A DNA stretch of 28,747 bases from Dipylidium caninum (Eukaryota; Platyhelminthes; Cestoda; Cyclophyllidea; Dipylidiidae): NCBI GenBank assembly GCA_017562135.1, contig QEYB01001449.1, forward strand, positions 1-28,747, given 5' to 3'. The translations under genes and the position numbers were made by a program. Each line of letters begins with the position of its first letter. Within the stretch, counting starts at the first letter, position 1. Positions 1-11,195 of this stretch are shown here, in pieces. The notes beneath the pieces were generated by a model, which ran no database searches, was not told where the DNA came from, and saw only the letters and a program-made list of their open reading frames with translations.

Positions 1-1760
1 CGCATTCGTACAGAATAAACACTTCAGTTCGGAGAGTTGCTTCGGTAAAAATGTTATCCATCGCTTTGTTGATGCGAGTTGCTGAGCCGGCGAAACCACC
101 ACAGGCCATCCGTGATCCGATTGTTCATTATTTTTGAAGCATTGGTGAAAGTGGTGTGATGTCAAATTCGTTGGCCATTTGAAGCGCAATGAACTTGTCC
201 TATTTTGCGGCGTCAAGAGAAGACTAATGAGCTATTTTGTTTGTCGAGGAAGAGGAGAGATTATATAGTGTCCCTCGGCCTCAAATAGAATAACTTCCTT
301 TATTCACGATCAATAGAAGACAAGACTGCCAAGACTAACGTTTCAGTTCATAGATCTGTTTGTGATTAGTGGTAACAAGGAAACCCCTTCCACTTCTTCT
401 GATTGTTCTTCTCTTCTTGGCGGTACCTGGTGACTTTAATAGTAGTATCACCAATTCTATGATCTCGCTGAGATGCCACTACATCGAGTTTCAGTGCGTT
501 CTTTTCAGTTTTAATTCTGGTTAATCTTCTAATATTGGCTTTTTCACTTTCACTATTCGGCTCTCATTTCCACTAGAGATAACTTCGTCACAGTACTCCC
601 ACACTGCCGTCGGTGATCAAGTAGTTGCTACAAGGATCAACTAGTTCTTCTTCATTGTTAAACCTTACAATGCAACAACACAACCCGCTTTTAGCAGCAT
701 ATATATTTTGTTATCGGGAAACCATTCGATCAAGCAGCCCGTTGGGGCATGAAATGTCCAAGTGCCTCGTATAATAATTGCCACCGGTGTTTGCAGTCTT
801 GCCGATAATAGCACAAATCTCACGAGTGGTGGGCACATATCTTAGTATCATTCATGCGAATATTTTTCTTAAGGACATCAAAGCTTTGCAAAGGTGACGT
901 GTAAGATGAGTCATTACCATTTACGGCGCGTCGCCAGTAACATTAATGAATTGAAATTGCTAAGGACAGAAACTCTATGCCCGACTCATCTTCTTGTACT
1001 ACGAGACATTTCAGCCTCACTTACACTTCATGACAGGGTGCCGATTGCTCTCTCAACGCTCTCCGGACGATTGTCCAACGAGTACCATGACTCTATGGCT
1101 TTAGAAAGGGATCATTTTTGCATCAACACTATGGTAGCTACTAAACATTTTACAAATCTCAACGAATCTCAATTACCCAAATAAATTTTTCATATGAGAT
1201 CTAAGTAGCAATTACGCTTAATTTTCTCGGGTCAAAAAAAATCTTGCGCACGAATTAGCGAAAGGCTTGGGGACTCCTTTATCAGCACGAAAAAGACGTA
1301 TCGGCCTTGATTGCCGCAGGGAAGGTGACATGTCTTTACTAATGAGTTTAGCAACAAGTATACAAGTCCACCACTTAAACTACCTTTCACCACTTACACC
1401 ACATCCCATGGGCACGCATCATGCCACAAAGGAATTCGCAGGATTTGTCAACAAAAAGTATTTGCGATGTACATTTAATAACCATAATGAGCAACAAAAG
1501 AAGTCTAATAACCCACTCATCTTCAAGACAGCGGACGCAACGAAAACAACAAATACATCCAAACCACACAATCCACGACACGCCGATACACTAGAAGCAA
1601 ATTTCGACCTTCTGGTCTTTTCCTACTACCTCCATTTCTTATTCGATTAAATTCAACGATTGTTCTGCCATTTTGCAATGTTTGCCGGTATTTTGCTGAC
1701 GCTTATGCGTTTATCACATAATTTCTCTAAGTCATTATTGAATTTATGGCTCCTTCCCAC
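1..1760. other. Noncoding stretch, no supported gene
   Basis: I see no gene here that I can support. The longest open frame, on the + strand at 1267-1650, begins with TTG. Its first ATG is at about 1330, leaving 106 codons, with no recognisable motif, no flanking splice signals and no AATAAA after its stop. An A8 run lies at 1234-1241. Base composition is AT-leaning and even, as in intergenic or intronic eukaryotic DNA. Confidence 0.5.
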
Positions 1761-1808
1761 GTTGCTCAATTGTCTTTTAGCAAAGTTGCTGAATTGCTTT
1801 TTATTTGT
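1761..1808. repeat. Imperfect 24-bp tandem duplication
   Basis: Two adjacent units of about 24 bp start at 1761 and 1785. The first opens gttgctcaattgtctttta and the second gttgctgaattgcttttta, so they match closely apart from one substitution and a one-base shift. On the - strand this lies in a 77-codon frame and gives two similar peptides (KKQFSNFA and KRQLSNVG). I do not think that frame is a gene. This looks like a small local duplication. Confidence 0.5.
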
Positions 1809-1890
1809 ATGAGTATGTTTCATGGTCCTGAAAGCTAGCTCATGTCGTTCAAAACCATGTTTCCTTCCTCTTGAAATCTTTTCCATTCAG

Positions 1891-1899
1891 TATAAATAG
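1891..1899 (+). promoter_or_regulatory. TATA-like box
   Basis: TATAAATAG matches the eukaryotic core-promoter TATA box well. A start site would be expected near 1920, but I see no convincing initiator or coding exon downstream. Such boxes occur by chance in AT-rich DNA, so this is a weak call. Confidence 0.15.
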
Positions 1900-2216
1900 C
1901 AACTTGGCCCACTGGTAATCGTAGGGCACAATTTGGCCCCACTTCACACAAGTCCTTCTCTAAATGAGGGGGCTCATTTCCCAATTATCACGTGACCACT
2001 TCGTCAATCTACATTGCTGATACAATACTCTCAAATAGCTGGCTCTTCCGCTTCCCCTATCACGGTTTTTCACAACGCTTGCCTCATTCCCTCCCCCTCC
2101 TTCGTAAAAGTGGTTTTTCAAGAACACAATTTCGTCATTCTCTCTAATTCTACTTCCACATTCTCTCATTCGCTTTCCCTCATTGGGGCGTTGCCTTAAT
2201 TATGCTGCTCTTTGCG

Positions 2217-2226
2217 TATATAAATA
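2217..2226 (+). promoter_or_regulatory. TATA-like box
   Basis: TATATAAATA is followed about 20 bases later by TCAGTG at 2235-2240, which resembles an initiator. The spacing is shorter than the usual 25-30 bases. The DNA beyond it becomes G- and T-rich on the + strand for several kilobases, which would fit transcription in that direction, but no exon next to it can be supported. Confidence 0.18.
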
Positions 2227-2589
2227 TCGCGCCTTCAGTGCAAACATAACCCATGCCAGTATCAAGACGTAATCACCTCGAAGAGCTGAATAATAAAGTG
2301 AGCTATGACGTGGTGTGGAAGGTGATAAATATTAGAAAGTTGTATTAGTTATTGGCTTATTGTAGCGAGATTGCCAATGAACTTGTGCAATGTTTCTTTA
2401 GACAATGTAGAAAAGGCAATGTTTGGTATGTGTGCAATTAAGGGCGCATTAAGTGATTGAAAATTAAACAAAGTAAAGTTTTGTTTTAGTGGAACGACGG
2501 GGGCCTTGTTTTCGGTTAGGTGCGCTTTTTAGTGATCGATTAAAGTTTCTTCCGTACTTCCAGGTCGTGGGATTGAGTCTCTGTTTTCA

Positions 2590-2665
2590 ATTTCTAATTG
2601 CCTATCATGTTACCGAAATGTTATGTAAAAATGCCTTTTTGTGGTAATTATCCTTCACTCTTTTA
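2590..2665 (+). repeat. Degenerate repeat, copy 1 (copy 2 near 4705-4775)
   Basis: This segment shares the block taattgcctatc, a further TGTTA, an ATGC-plus-T-run, TTGTG and a TCACT block with 4705-4775, in the same order and strand but with small gaps. Identity by eye is only about 60% outside the first block. It may be an old dispersed repeat or coincidence. I cannot assign it to a known element. Confidence 0.2.
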
Positions 2666-4704
2666 CAGGGGTTCGTGAATTGGTATGAGGGAAGAGAATG
2701 TCTATACGAGTGGACATTTGCCTCTCGCTGTAACTCGTTCAGATTAAGCCTAATTTGGGCCTTAATTAGAGTTTAATTTAGTCCGGTTAACACAGCTATC
2801 ATGGGGAATCGATTATAAAAAATGTCAGCATTTATTGCAGTCTTAATGGTAGTATTTACTTTTTCCCATTCAATGGAACTTGCGTCTCCATTTGAGTGTT
2901 TTTATTAAATCAGGAAGATATAGGCACAATGTAATGCTTTGACGTTGAATCATACTGATGAGGAGGAAGTTCAATCACTTACTGTTCAACTGTGAACCAA
3001 TGGGCACTTTTCGTTGTATTTTTTTCGTATTTCGACTAGGAAGGAACAATAATAATTTTTTTGTCTTCATCTTCAAATGTTAACGTGTTTATCATGGGTG
3101 TCTTTCTCACCATTCCACAAAATCTTATTTCTTTTTCTCTTCTGATGATTCAATGTCGAACCTCTTGGCTACATACGAGTCAATGGTCCTGCATTGACTA
3201 TGTTGTTTGGTTCTTGGCCGTAGCAACTTCTTTATTTCAAACTGTATCGTCTCGTCCTCTTCTCTTTTTTACCCTCATGCTCAAAGCATGTGCTTAGCTT
3301 TAGCATTCCGTTTGAGTATTATTTTTTAATTCTAAACCTCTGCTTCTCTAACAAATGCATTGTTGTTTCCCGCAGCATTTTTCATTGAGGTATATTTCCT
3401 CTTTCGAACAGGTCTAACCGTGTTTCATGTGGTCTACGCCTGAGTAGGATTGCCATCGCCGTTGTGATGCGACTTCTTGACATGATCCGGTCAAAGTTCT
3501 TTTCCTGCAGCAACTGGCCTCGCGCAAATCCCCACCCTGACTCTTTTACCACACTTTCCTGGCTGCATTGTCGTTGGCCTGGCTTTACAAACGTGCTTTT
3601 GTGTTCAACTGTTCAACACCAGTTATTATTTTTGCAATGGTTACTCCGCGTCCGTTTTGAGGAACTCGTTAAGTAGGACTTTTCATCATTCATATTCGTA
3701 GTTCATGATCTGTCTTTCATATGCTACCACTTTGTTGGATGTACTTGCTGCTACTTCCACAGCCTTCACCTTTAGCTCGCGCTGGTGTTACCTCAGTCTG
3801 CCGCCCGCTGACGGACCTTGAACGTGAAATTAGACGTGGACAGTTGGTCACATCGACATTTCAGAAATGCCCAAGAGGCCTCGTAGGATTGGGAGATTCC
3901 GTTGTTTGACTTTGCTGTTTGCACGATAGAGTCTTGGGTTGTGACAACGCGGGGCAACTTTTTGTGATCTTCACTCTGATATGTTCGGCATTTGCTTCTT
4001 CAACTGGTTATGAGATTAGGATGTCTATCGATCGGCAATCAGAAGCCCTCTCCTTGCATTTAGACCCCATCCACTGTCTTCCACGACGACGTGACGGCTG
4101 TCTGTCGACATGAGACTCCGATTTGCTTGAGAACGAGCGTACATTGCATCGTTAGAGAATGTTTTTCAAAATGCCGTCAATAATTCGTTATGCCAAGGGT
4201 TCAATGTTTAGAGTATTGTTTTTCGCCTTGTCACTTCTTCACGCTGTCTGACATCGTCTGACACGCACAAAATTTAAAGTGTCGGGATATTGTTGATCTA
4301 CGGTAAAGGCAGCAGCTTTGTGCATGTTCTGCGTAACTCACTGTTTCGATACGTTCTTTCCGGCGTGAAGAGGGGCCTTTTATGAAGTATTTGCAATTTT
4401 TCTGGCTAACTCAAATTGTTACAATTTTCTACTTTTTTGACAATCTCAATTTGGGAGCATTGAGCAAGGTTAGAGATTAGGCATAATGTCATGAATAAGG
4501 AATTGGGAGAAATAAGTGACAGATTATTTAGCGGCGTGAAATTAGTCCTTCCGAAGGTGGCGTTTTACCGCTTTATTGCTTGATGCAGGCTTTCGGTGAA
4601 ACGGTGCGTTGATTCCGCTTTTACTCTCCAGGACAGACGGAGCATAGCCACGAGTCACCAAGTGATCTCGCGCTTAACTTGAGACAGTGTTTTTGGTTGT
4701 AAGT

Positions 4705-4775
4705 GTCTTAATTGCCTATCCTGTTATTGGCATTCATCAAGATGCTTTTATTGTGATAAACCCTCATCACTTCTG
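4705..4775 (+). repeat. Degenerate repeat, copy 2
   Basis: Partner of the segment at about 2590-2665. The clearest shared block is taattgcctatc with one following mismatch and TGTTA. A TCCAGG motif lies upstream of both copies, at different distances. The resemblance is weak, so homology is uncertain. Confidence 0.2.
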
Positions 4776-5538
4776 TTAGGTGGACACGTAATATGCTGGA
4801 CTGTAGTGGAAAGTAGGTTTGAGAGGCGAGGAACAAGTAGTTAGTGAGTGGACTTGTACCAGTTGTCGAACAAAATTATTAATTAGCTACCAAATAATAG
4901 GGGGGCAATCGAGTTATTTGAGTAACATTGTGCTGGTAGAGTATTGTTTCTAGGTCTTTTGCCCGCAGTTTTTCTGAATAATTATTTTGCTCCACAGACA
5001 AGGAAGAGATATGCTAACAGTCCTCTTGGTATCTTTTTTTGGGCCGTGATGAGTTTGCATGATGTATTGCAATAGTGTGCGAGTAATAACAGCGAATTTA
5101 GTGCTGTTAATGTATTGCTTTTGCAAAAGAAGGTCTTCTTTTATTTGGAAATCCTTCTTTGAGCAAGAGGTCTATTCACTCCTCGACTAGGTGCTTTATG
5201 TCATACTGAGCCGAGAAGCCGTCAACTGTGAGCAATCGGATTAAGTGGGTTCTTCCTGTCCTCAATTCTATTTTCCTGGACTATTTTTTTGAGATTGGCC
5301 TGCTTCATTAGATGCGAACGGTTTTTTAGCCGGCGCGCTCCTCTAATCAACTTTTTTGTATATAATGGAAAATGAAATATATTAGCCTACAACGTTTGGT
5401 TGAGCTGAGACAATGCGTGAATCAGTGGATCGGCGGAGAGGAGATGGCCTCTCGTCCTGATCCCGAGTGCGAGAAGCAAACAGTTATAAGCAATGGAAAA
5501 TCTTATTTGAATGTGGCTACCAGCATTGTTCAGCCTTT

Positions 5539-5601
5539 TTTAAACATAGCAATGAGAGACCATTCGTAATACGCTGTAAGTAGGCACCTTTAAACATAGC
5601 A
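5539..5601 (+). repeat. 13-bp direct repeat, 50 bp apart
   Basis: TTTAAACATAGCA occurs exactly at 5539-5551 and again at 5589-5601. Both copies are preceded by a CC-plus-T run, so similarity extends slightly upstream. A match of this length at this spacing may be a small local duplication. No larger element is visible around it. Confidence 0.4.
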
Positions 5602-6006
5602 CCTGCTTGGCAAAGCCGCAAGTGAACGGTGTAAGATACCATCGGCAAAAGAATTATCGACGGGTTATTGCCATCGCTTGTAGACGTGATGAGCGGCGAA
5701 GGCGTAGATGGGCGTGAAGCTCGTCTCACCGACCAAACCTGCGCCAGAAATTCAGACAGTGAGGAGAAACTTATCGCGTGATCTTGAGGGAGGGTGAAGG
5801 GGTGACTGACGCTGTTCTTACACGCGGGCTGCACCGCCTGCAGGCCCGTGACCGTCTTGCATTCGCTCCAGTTAGTCGACTTTCGCAGATTGTAGGGCAA
5901 AGATATGACAAACCTAAGTCACACGATTTTTCGGACAAAACATTGCCATTGGAAATTTGTCTGTCAGACCTTTGTAGAGACGCTCTTTTTCCTTGTGGCT
6001 CTTTAG

Positions 6007-6076
6007 GGATAATAAACTGAGGAATGAGATTTATTTTACGATCGTGGTTCCCTATTTAAATGTGTCTTTGTTGCTG
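6007..6076 (+). CDS. Candidate 70-nt internal exon, unknown gene
   Basis: The 3' splice signal is a pyrimidine-rich stretch ending ccttgtggctctttag at 6006. The 5' splice site is GCTG|GTGAGT at 6077. Of the three frames only one is open: it skips the first base and reads 23 codons beginning DNKLRNEIYF, rich in hydrophobic residues towards the end (VVPYLNVSLLL). The exon would enter after two bases of a codon and leave on a codon boundary. It lies in a G-rich, + strand-skewed stretch. Donor and acceptor pairs of this quality are expected several times per strand by chance, so this is only a candidate. Confidence 0.15.
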
Positions 6077-6079
6077 GTG

Positions 6080-7570
6080 AGTTACTATTTGCCATATCAG
6101 AACTAAAGGGGAGTTCACCAACACAGTGATTTGGCTACTTTTGCACGGTTGAGATTGGCATCATGAATTAAAGTGCAAACCGACTGAGGGCAAGCGGCCT
6201 GGAGAGCTTTTGGAGGAGTAATCGCGGAAGCGGTGTTGAAGTGGGACTAAATGTTTTTATGAGGTGGAGAGAGAAGGGGAGGGGAAGGTGTAACATATGC
6301 AATAGTGAAGGTAGTTGCTAATTAGAGAATTATTTTCCGCAATGTTGCCTGTTGTATTGGTCAAGGGGAGGAGGATGTTGTCCTGAGCATCCGGTAGAAG
6401 GAACTGGGACCAGTAGAGTGTAAGCGGTTGTTCTACGGTACCGTGGACAGGTTATTATATTTTGTCATGCTGCATGGACAGTGTTGCAAGAGAGGCGTAC
6501 GACTGCCTTTGAGGGAGGAAATTAGTCTCATGCACATAGATATGCCGCGTGTGAACCAATCTCTCAGCAACGAAGATGATGTGCCCCCCAGCAGAGTTGT
6601 TCAATATAACTAGTCTCTAAGATTCTCCTTGACAGCAGGTGGAAACAGTTAGCTGCCGTTACGAAATCTTGAAAGCAATACAATTCGTTGAAGAGGAGAG
6701 TATAGTTTGAATCGTTGTAGAGAATCAGAGGTGCTGTGGATTAGGTGGTTTTTCGTAATTATGCTATGAAAAGTGTGCTCATAGGCGTGGAACCTATACT
6801 AAGAGGGGATTGAACCGTCCTTAGGTCTGGTGTTGGGTCGAGTTCTTCCATTTTCATGGGTGTACTGTCGGAAACGACCGCCGTATCTGCTTGGCGGAAT
6901 TTATGTTCATCTTGAAGATCTTTTCATCTGACACGATTATTACTTGTATTGAGTCCTCGTCCTTCACCGTCAAGAGATGAGCAATCACGTCGACATGCTA
7001 CTCTCTACCGCCGGTCGTTGGTTTGTGGAGGAGAGAATGGAAGCTCAAGCAAAGTCGGTGGCATTTACGCGCAGTCTCGGTGTCGTCTGCACATGAGGCG
7101 GTGACATTCTGCGAGTCATTCAGGTGCGAGTAGCCGAAGGAAACTTGAGGACGGATGTTGGGCAGCGTGGAGGCATTTGACAGCTAAACGGTTCTGTAAC
7201 AGTAGGCTCACTTTGTGATTGTGGACGAAGGAATCTACTTAAAGTGGAGATGTCAGAGCAGCCCTCGGATAAGTCTTTTCTCATTGCAAAAGCACCTGTT
7301 TACTGAGTATTCACCGTGTGGTACATGAAGCGTAGGTGGGTGCGAGGCTTGAGCGCCAAGTTCAAAATGGCGGATAGGACGAAAGAGGATGTCGATCACA
7401 ATCACAAAGCTGTCTCCTACATTTCGGCGGAATGAGTGAGGTCTTCTTGGCCTGTGCTGTCTGGGTTGGTTGTCAGACAATCACAGTCCTCAGTTGACAA
7501 GTTACAAAGCTTCGTCGCAAGTGACCTACTTCTGCAATTTTCGGATGCATTGTTTTCGGCAAGGCCCTCT
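6080..7570. other. G-rich noncoding stretch
   Basis: No gene can be supported. The + strand is strongly G-biased: in 6181-6420, leaving out nothing, I count about 89 G to 28 C. Open frames are short (75 codons or fewer) and have no motifs. Confidence 0.45.
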
Positions 7571-7573
7571 TCT

Positions 7574-7599
7574 CCTCCCCGATTTGCCAGGTGGGGAGG
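7574..7599. repeat. Inverted repeat, 7-bp arms
   Basis: CCTCCCC at 7574-7580 is the exact reverse complement of GGGGAGG at 7593-7599, with a 12-base spacer. It lies just past the 3' end of the long - strand open frame that stops at 7626. That position would suit a structure near a transcript end, but arms this short also occur by chance. Confidence 0.3.
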
Positions 7600-7625
7600 C
7601 TTTGTTGAGCCTTAAGGTTTACCTG

Positions 7626-8219
7626 CTATAAATTGAACGTCTCAGTGACGCAGGAGTTTTTTAATGATTGATATCCTTTGCTCACTCCTGCTCCTACGCC
7701 AGTGTGTGAACCTGCCAGCCAAGGCTCTCGATAAACTTCATCCAATGCACACAGTTTGGTGAGGCTCTGTTGGCAGTGAAAGCACACGTCGCCATTATTT
7801 GCTTGTAACCGCCACTTTCGCAGGCAGTTGCTCTCAAGGAGAACAGTACTCTGTGAATGCAGTGTTAACGCCTCCCGAAAATGATAGAGGAATTTTAATA
7901 AGTGTCTCATAATTGCCAAATGCGACTCCGCCTCCTCTCCATTTACGATCACGAATTCGTGAGCCGAGTTTCTTGTTAGCAGCCACAACGAGGCTGTCTT
8001 CTTTGAAAGGCGCGGAAGTGAAGTGAAGACGGAGCTGAAGGAGACGGAGGACAAAGTGGAGATGTTCCTCGATTTGAAGAGATGGCTGAACACAATCCTG
8101 CTGTCAAGTTCGGAAATCGTCTGTTGAGAAGGAGAACGGCTCAGTGTAAATGGTGTTAACCCCTCACAGCCCATAGGCAAACGACTTCTCCTTCTCGAAA
8201 GGACCATCACGGCGCGCAT
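7626..8219 (-). CDS. Longest open frame, 197 codons, unknown protein
   Basis: This frame runs from an ATG at 8219 to TAG at 7628-7626. It stays open upstream to a stop at 8337, giving about 237 codons without a stop, the longest in the window. The fifth codon is also ATG and has a better Kozak context (G at -3 and +4). I recognise no family. Visible features are a basic N-terminus, a serine-rich first third, a helix-like middle containing EEAESHLAIMRHLLKFLYHF, and a C-x2-C-x7-C cluster (from VCFHC) around residues 145-157 that could bind metal but matches no finger I know. No AATAAA follows the stop. A frame this long is expected less than once in random DNA of this size, so it is suggestive, not proof. 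Confidence 0.25.
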   Translation of the reverse strand: MRAVMVLSRRRSRLPMGCEGLTPFTLSRSPSQQTISELDSRIVFSHLFKSRNISTLSSVSFSSVFTSLPRLSKKTASLWLLTRNSAHEFVIVNGEEAESHLAIMRHLLKFLYHFREALTLHSQSTVLLESNCLRKWRLQANNGDVCFHCQQSLTKLCALDEVYREPWLAGSHTGVGAGVSKGYQSLKNSCVTETFNL

Positions 8220-8735
8220 GCATCGTGCTTCTTTGCACGCTGCATCTACACGAAGACAATGTGTTCTAGAGTTGTTTGGCCGCTCACGACGAGAGAGCCT
8301 CCTGCAGAAGGGCGTTTGCTGCGAGAAAGTGCGAATTCACGTTCTTTCCACGTCATTACCAGTTAATCAGGTATTGGGTCTATCTGCCATCCAGTCGCAG
8401 TTGACAGTGAATTTCTTCAAAGACCTGGACTGCGGAGGCTAAATCGTGTATGGGCCTATTTAAGGCTTCATTCACGCGAATTCCATCAGTTTCAATCAAT
8501 GGGCGTAAAGTGGCACTTATCGATTCGCCGATATGTTACAGCTGAGCGGGAGTGCTGTCTGTGCTGTCTCTACTCCACGGTTAATGGCCCTGACGCACAT
8601 TAACCATTTTCCCTTCGTGCATATAGATGCGGTCGCGACACGTCATTGAAGACCTCAACCGGGAAGGAATTCGTGACCGGACTTTCTATGCAAAGAGGAC
8701 GTGATGTAAGGCCATTGAGCGGTGAGTGTTGGGTG

Positions 8736-8767
8736 TGAGCTTCTCTCCTCTGGGGACGAGAAGCTCA
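8736..8767. repeat. Inverted repeat, 10-bp perfect arms
   Basis: TGAGCTTCTC at 8736-8745 pairs perfectly with GAGAAGCTCA at 8758-8767 across a 12-base spacer. It could form a hairpin in RNA or DNA. No gene or element boundary is seen next to it. Confidence 0.45.
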
Positions 8768-9325
8768 GTCTTAGTCTGCCATGTGCCTACATCACGAAGG
8801 GTGCACCTATCCCTTCACTTCAACCTTCTACACGGTATGGCATCAGCCCCGCCGCCCACGTCGCCAGGAATTCGTTCTATGCCGCAACGAGTGAGGTCTC
8901 GTCTCTTCTAATGTTAGGCAAGGAGCGTTTTGTCCGATTTTATCGCTGCCCTTCGTCGACTGCATAGAGGAATCTAAGATGCAGTTGTTATACAATCTCT
9001 CACGAATTGCCGTCGCATGGATCCTCCTGGCCGAAATAAAGTAGATATGAATGGTGCTGAAGATATGTCCTGCTTCTCCACTATCACACTACCCTTAGTA
9101 AAACAAATTATCGCAGGTTCCGTTCTCTCTGCACAGCCTTCGTTATCGTACTGCTGTGCTCACCAAGAGTTACAGGCCCACTTGGTTGGAGAAGAGAGCA
9201 AGATAGCAAACAATGGCCACTCTATTTCCTTCCAGTACGGCGTGTTAATGACGCCCCTGTGGGTGAGGTTGTAGCGAATGTTTACAGCCAACTCCGCCTC
9301 CCGATGCCCCTCTCCATCTCCTCAA

Positions 9326-9344
9326 TCCGATTTCGGCAATCGGA
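9326..9344. repeat. Hairpin, 7-bp stem and 5-nt loop
   Basis: TCCGATT at 9326-9332 is the exact reverse complement of AATCGGA at 9338-9344, with loop TCGGC. It is isolated and its function is unknown. Confidence 0.4.
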
Positions 9345-10840
9345 CGCGAAGGTTTTATCAAAGCAAAATGTAGGGCGTTCTTTGATATCCACCTTCCCTT
9401 TCAGCAGTATTTCGGAACTCCATTGAACATTTGCCATTGACAAGCAGCATGCTACCATCCAACATCAGTAACCAAATGCGACTCGTGGCATTTTTCGGCT
9501 TTCCATTAGACTAACCTTCTCCTTACTCGCTGTGACAGTTATTGTCTCGAAATTATTTTTTATTTGGGTTAGAGCTGCATGTGAAACAAGAACACCGAGC
9601 ACAACACCAAATGCAGTATGCAACCCAAGAAAAGCACGTCTGTCAGAGGTCGGACGTTGTAGTCCGACTGCATACAGTTTATTTCCGCTTTTCTCCTTGG
9701 AGCTGGGAGAAGGACACGGTTCAATTCATTTTTCTCTGGCTGCTCCACCACTTGCCATACCAAACACTGACAATGGAGATACACGGCGGTCTTCTGCAGT
9801 CTGCTTCAGCTAGCATTTCTGCTACACTAGAGAGCACTACGCAAAAATGACAAGAAGGATCCGAGCCACTTTGCAGAGTCCACTTGGTCTAATTGGGGGG
9901 ACCCTGTGACAGAGCTTAATGAAGCCACACGTCGGCTGGTTTCTTTCGGCTTGCAATACTCGGACTGTCTAGACGAGCAGGGCGCTTGACGGTGCAGAGA
10001 ATGCGCTTTACCGGCAGTCATCTCCGGACGGTTAGTCGCCTAGTTCTCTGACCTTTGCAAACAATCGAAAAACTCGAAGCAGGTGATCTCGACTAATTAT
10101 GGATTTCTTCTCAGGAAACCGGCGAATTGACCTACTTGGTCGAGAATGCGACCGATTCATTACGTTTCGAGAGGGAGGCTGTAGAGAAGTTTTCTTGATA
10201 AAAGGATGTCAGAGGAAAGGCGATCTCAAGTCGGCGGCAAGAAATAGTGGGACGAAAAAGAGGAGAGGACTTGAGTGACGTAAGGACAGGTAATTGCCTT
10301 TCATCGCGGACCGTTGTGCGGTGTTTTTCAAAATATGATACTATGCACCACCGACCATCAACCAAACACGCCTACAAGCCTCCAACTCATGGGACACATG
10401 CTCGCACAGCCCTCCATCACGTCGAACAACCGCCAATCTTTCTCCTCCAGGACTGATGCTACAGCTTTGCAGGCTTCTGCGATTTTGGTCTCGACGCTCA
10501 TCCACTTCGCACAGATTGGCTTTTGCACACAACAAACGCTCTTCTTTCACGCATGAGTCTGCTTTCACTCCATTCGCACCTGCCTTCTCATTTTCTGCGT
10601 TGACGAACTTCTCCAGTGCTTCCGAGCTTATCAAGGTCTTCAGATATCATCGTGGGGCGGAGGAATTGTCTGGCCAGAAGTAAATCGTTTGTCAGAGCTG
10701 CGACGGCTTTTCAATTCAGTAATTAGGGGATCGGTATAGGCACAGAATTGCATATTCCCTTTTCGAGTTATTTACTACGTTTATTGAACTCAGCACCATC
10801 GAGTGTGAGTTTTGGGCCCCAGTTAGTGCTTTAACCAATT

Positions 10841-10863
10841 GCAACAAGCCTCGGCTTGATTGC
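10841..10863. repeat. Hairpin, 10-bp stem with one bulge
   Basis: GCAACAAGCC at 10841-10850 pairs with GGCTTG plus TTGC at 10853-10863, leaving one bulged A and a two-base TC centre, so the innermost pairs must open to form a loop. CAATTG also flanks the structure on both sides (10836-10841 and again near 10873). A second small fold, gcgcttttgaaaacgc, follows at about 10881. This is one of the denser clusters of self-complementarity in the window. Confidence 0.4.
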
Positions 10864-10985
10864 GTTTGCACTCAATTGTTGCGCTTTTGAAAACGCTCAA
10901 TTAGATCGCGCGAGGAAGGGAACTTCCTTTCTCACCTACACTGACAGATTTAGGAAATACGACAAGCTCTCATAAGGGCTCGCAA

Positions 10986-11012
10986 TTTTTTTTTTTTTTT
11001 GTGGGGTTTATT
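10986..11012 (-). repeat. A15 tract with AATAAA on the - strand (retroposed 3' end?)
   Basis: The + strand has 15 T at 10986-11000, followed by GTGGGG and TTTATT. Read on the - strand this is AATAAA, six bases (CCCCAC), then A15, which resembles the 3' end of a polyadenylated transcript copied back into DNA. The body would extend rightwards from 11013. I found no target-site duplication and no recognisable reverse-transcribed gene, and the signal-to-tail distance is shorter than usual. Confidence 0.25.
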
Positions 11013-11195
11013 TTAACATTTACGTAATGATAAATTAAAGCCAATATAAGGAAAATCCAGTGTTTGAAGTTCAATTGGACGCTTGTCATATGCAACAACT
11101 TAGAGTGCAATCAGTTACAACTTCGTTACAAACGAGCTAGCAAATTCGGACAATCTACTGACCGCTGACTTGGACAATGTCGCACCGAACAAATC

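Larger units (their letters stand above)
2240..5350. other. G/T-rich noncoding stretch
   Basis: No gene can be supported. Frames are at most 78 codons and lack motifs. On the + strand, G often exceeds C (for example 18 G to 5 C in 2401-2460) and T-rich runs are frequent, which is intron-like for a gene read left to right. It contains a pair of faintly similar segments (about 2590-2665 and 4705-4775), listed separately. Confidence 0.45.
8340..10800. other. Noncoding stretch with scattered short hairpins
   Basis: Open frames reach about 100 codons (9542-9850 and 10341-10634), overlap on several frames and strands, and carry no motifs, so I treat them as chance. Composition is often C-rich on the + strand (23 C to 12 G in 8821-8880). 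Three clear inverted repeats in or just beyond this stretch are listed separately. Confidence 0.4.

Noticed and set aside
2983..3035. - strand exon candidate of 53 nt with acceptor ccttcctag and donor ACA|GTAAGT
   Set aside because: It is as plausible as some + strand candidates but stands alone with no partner exon. I take it as a sign of how often such pairs arise by chance.
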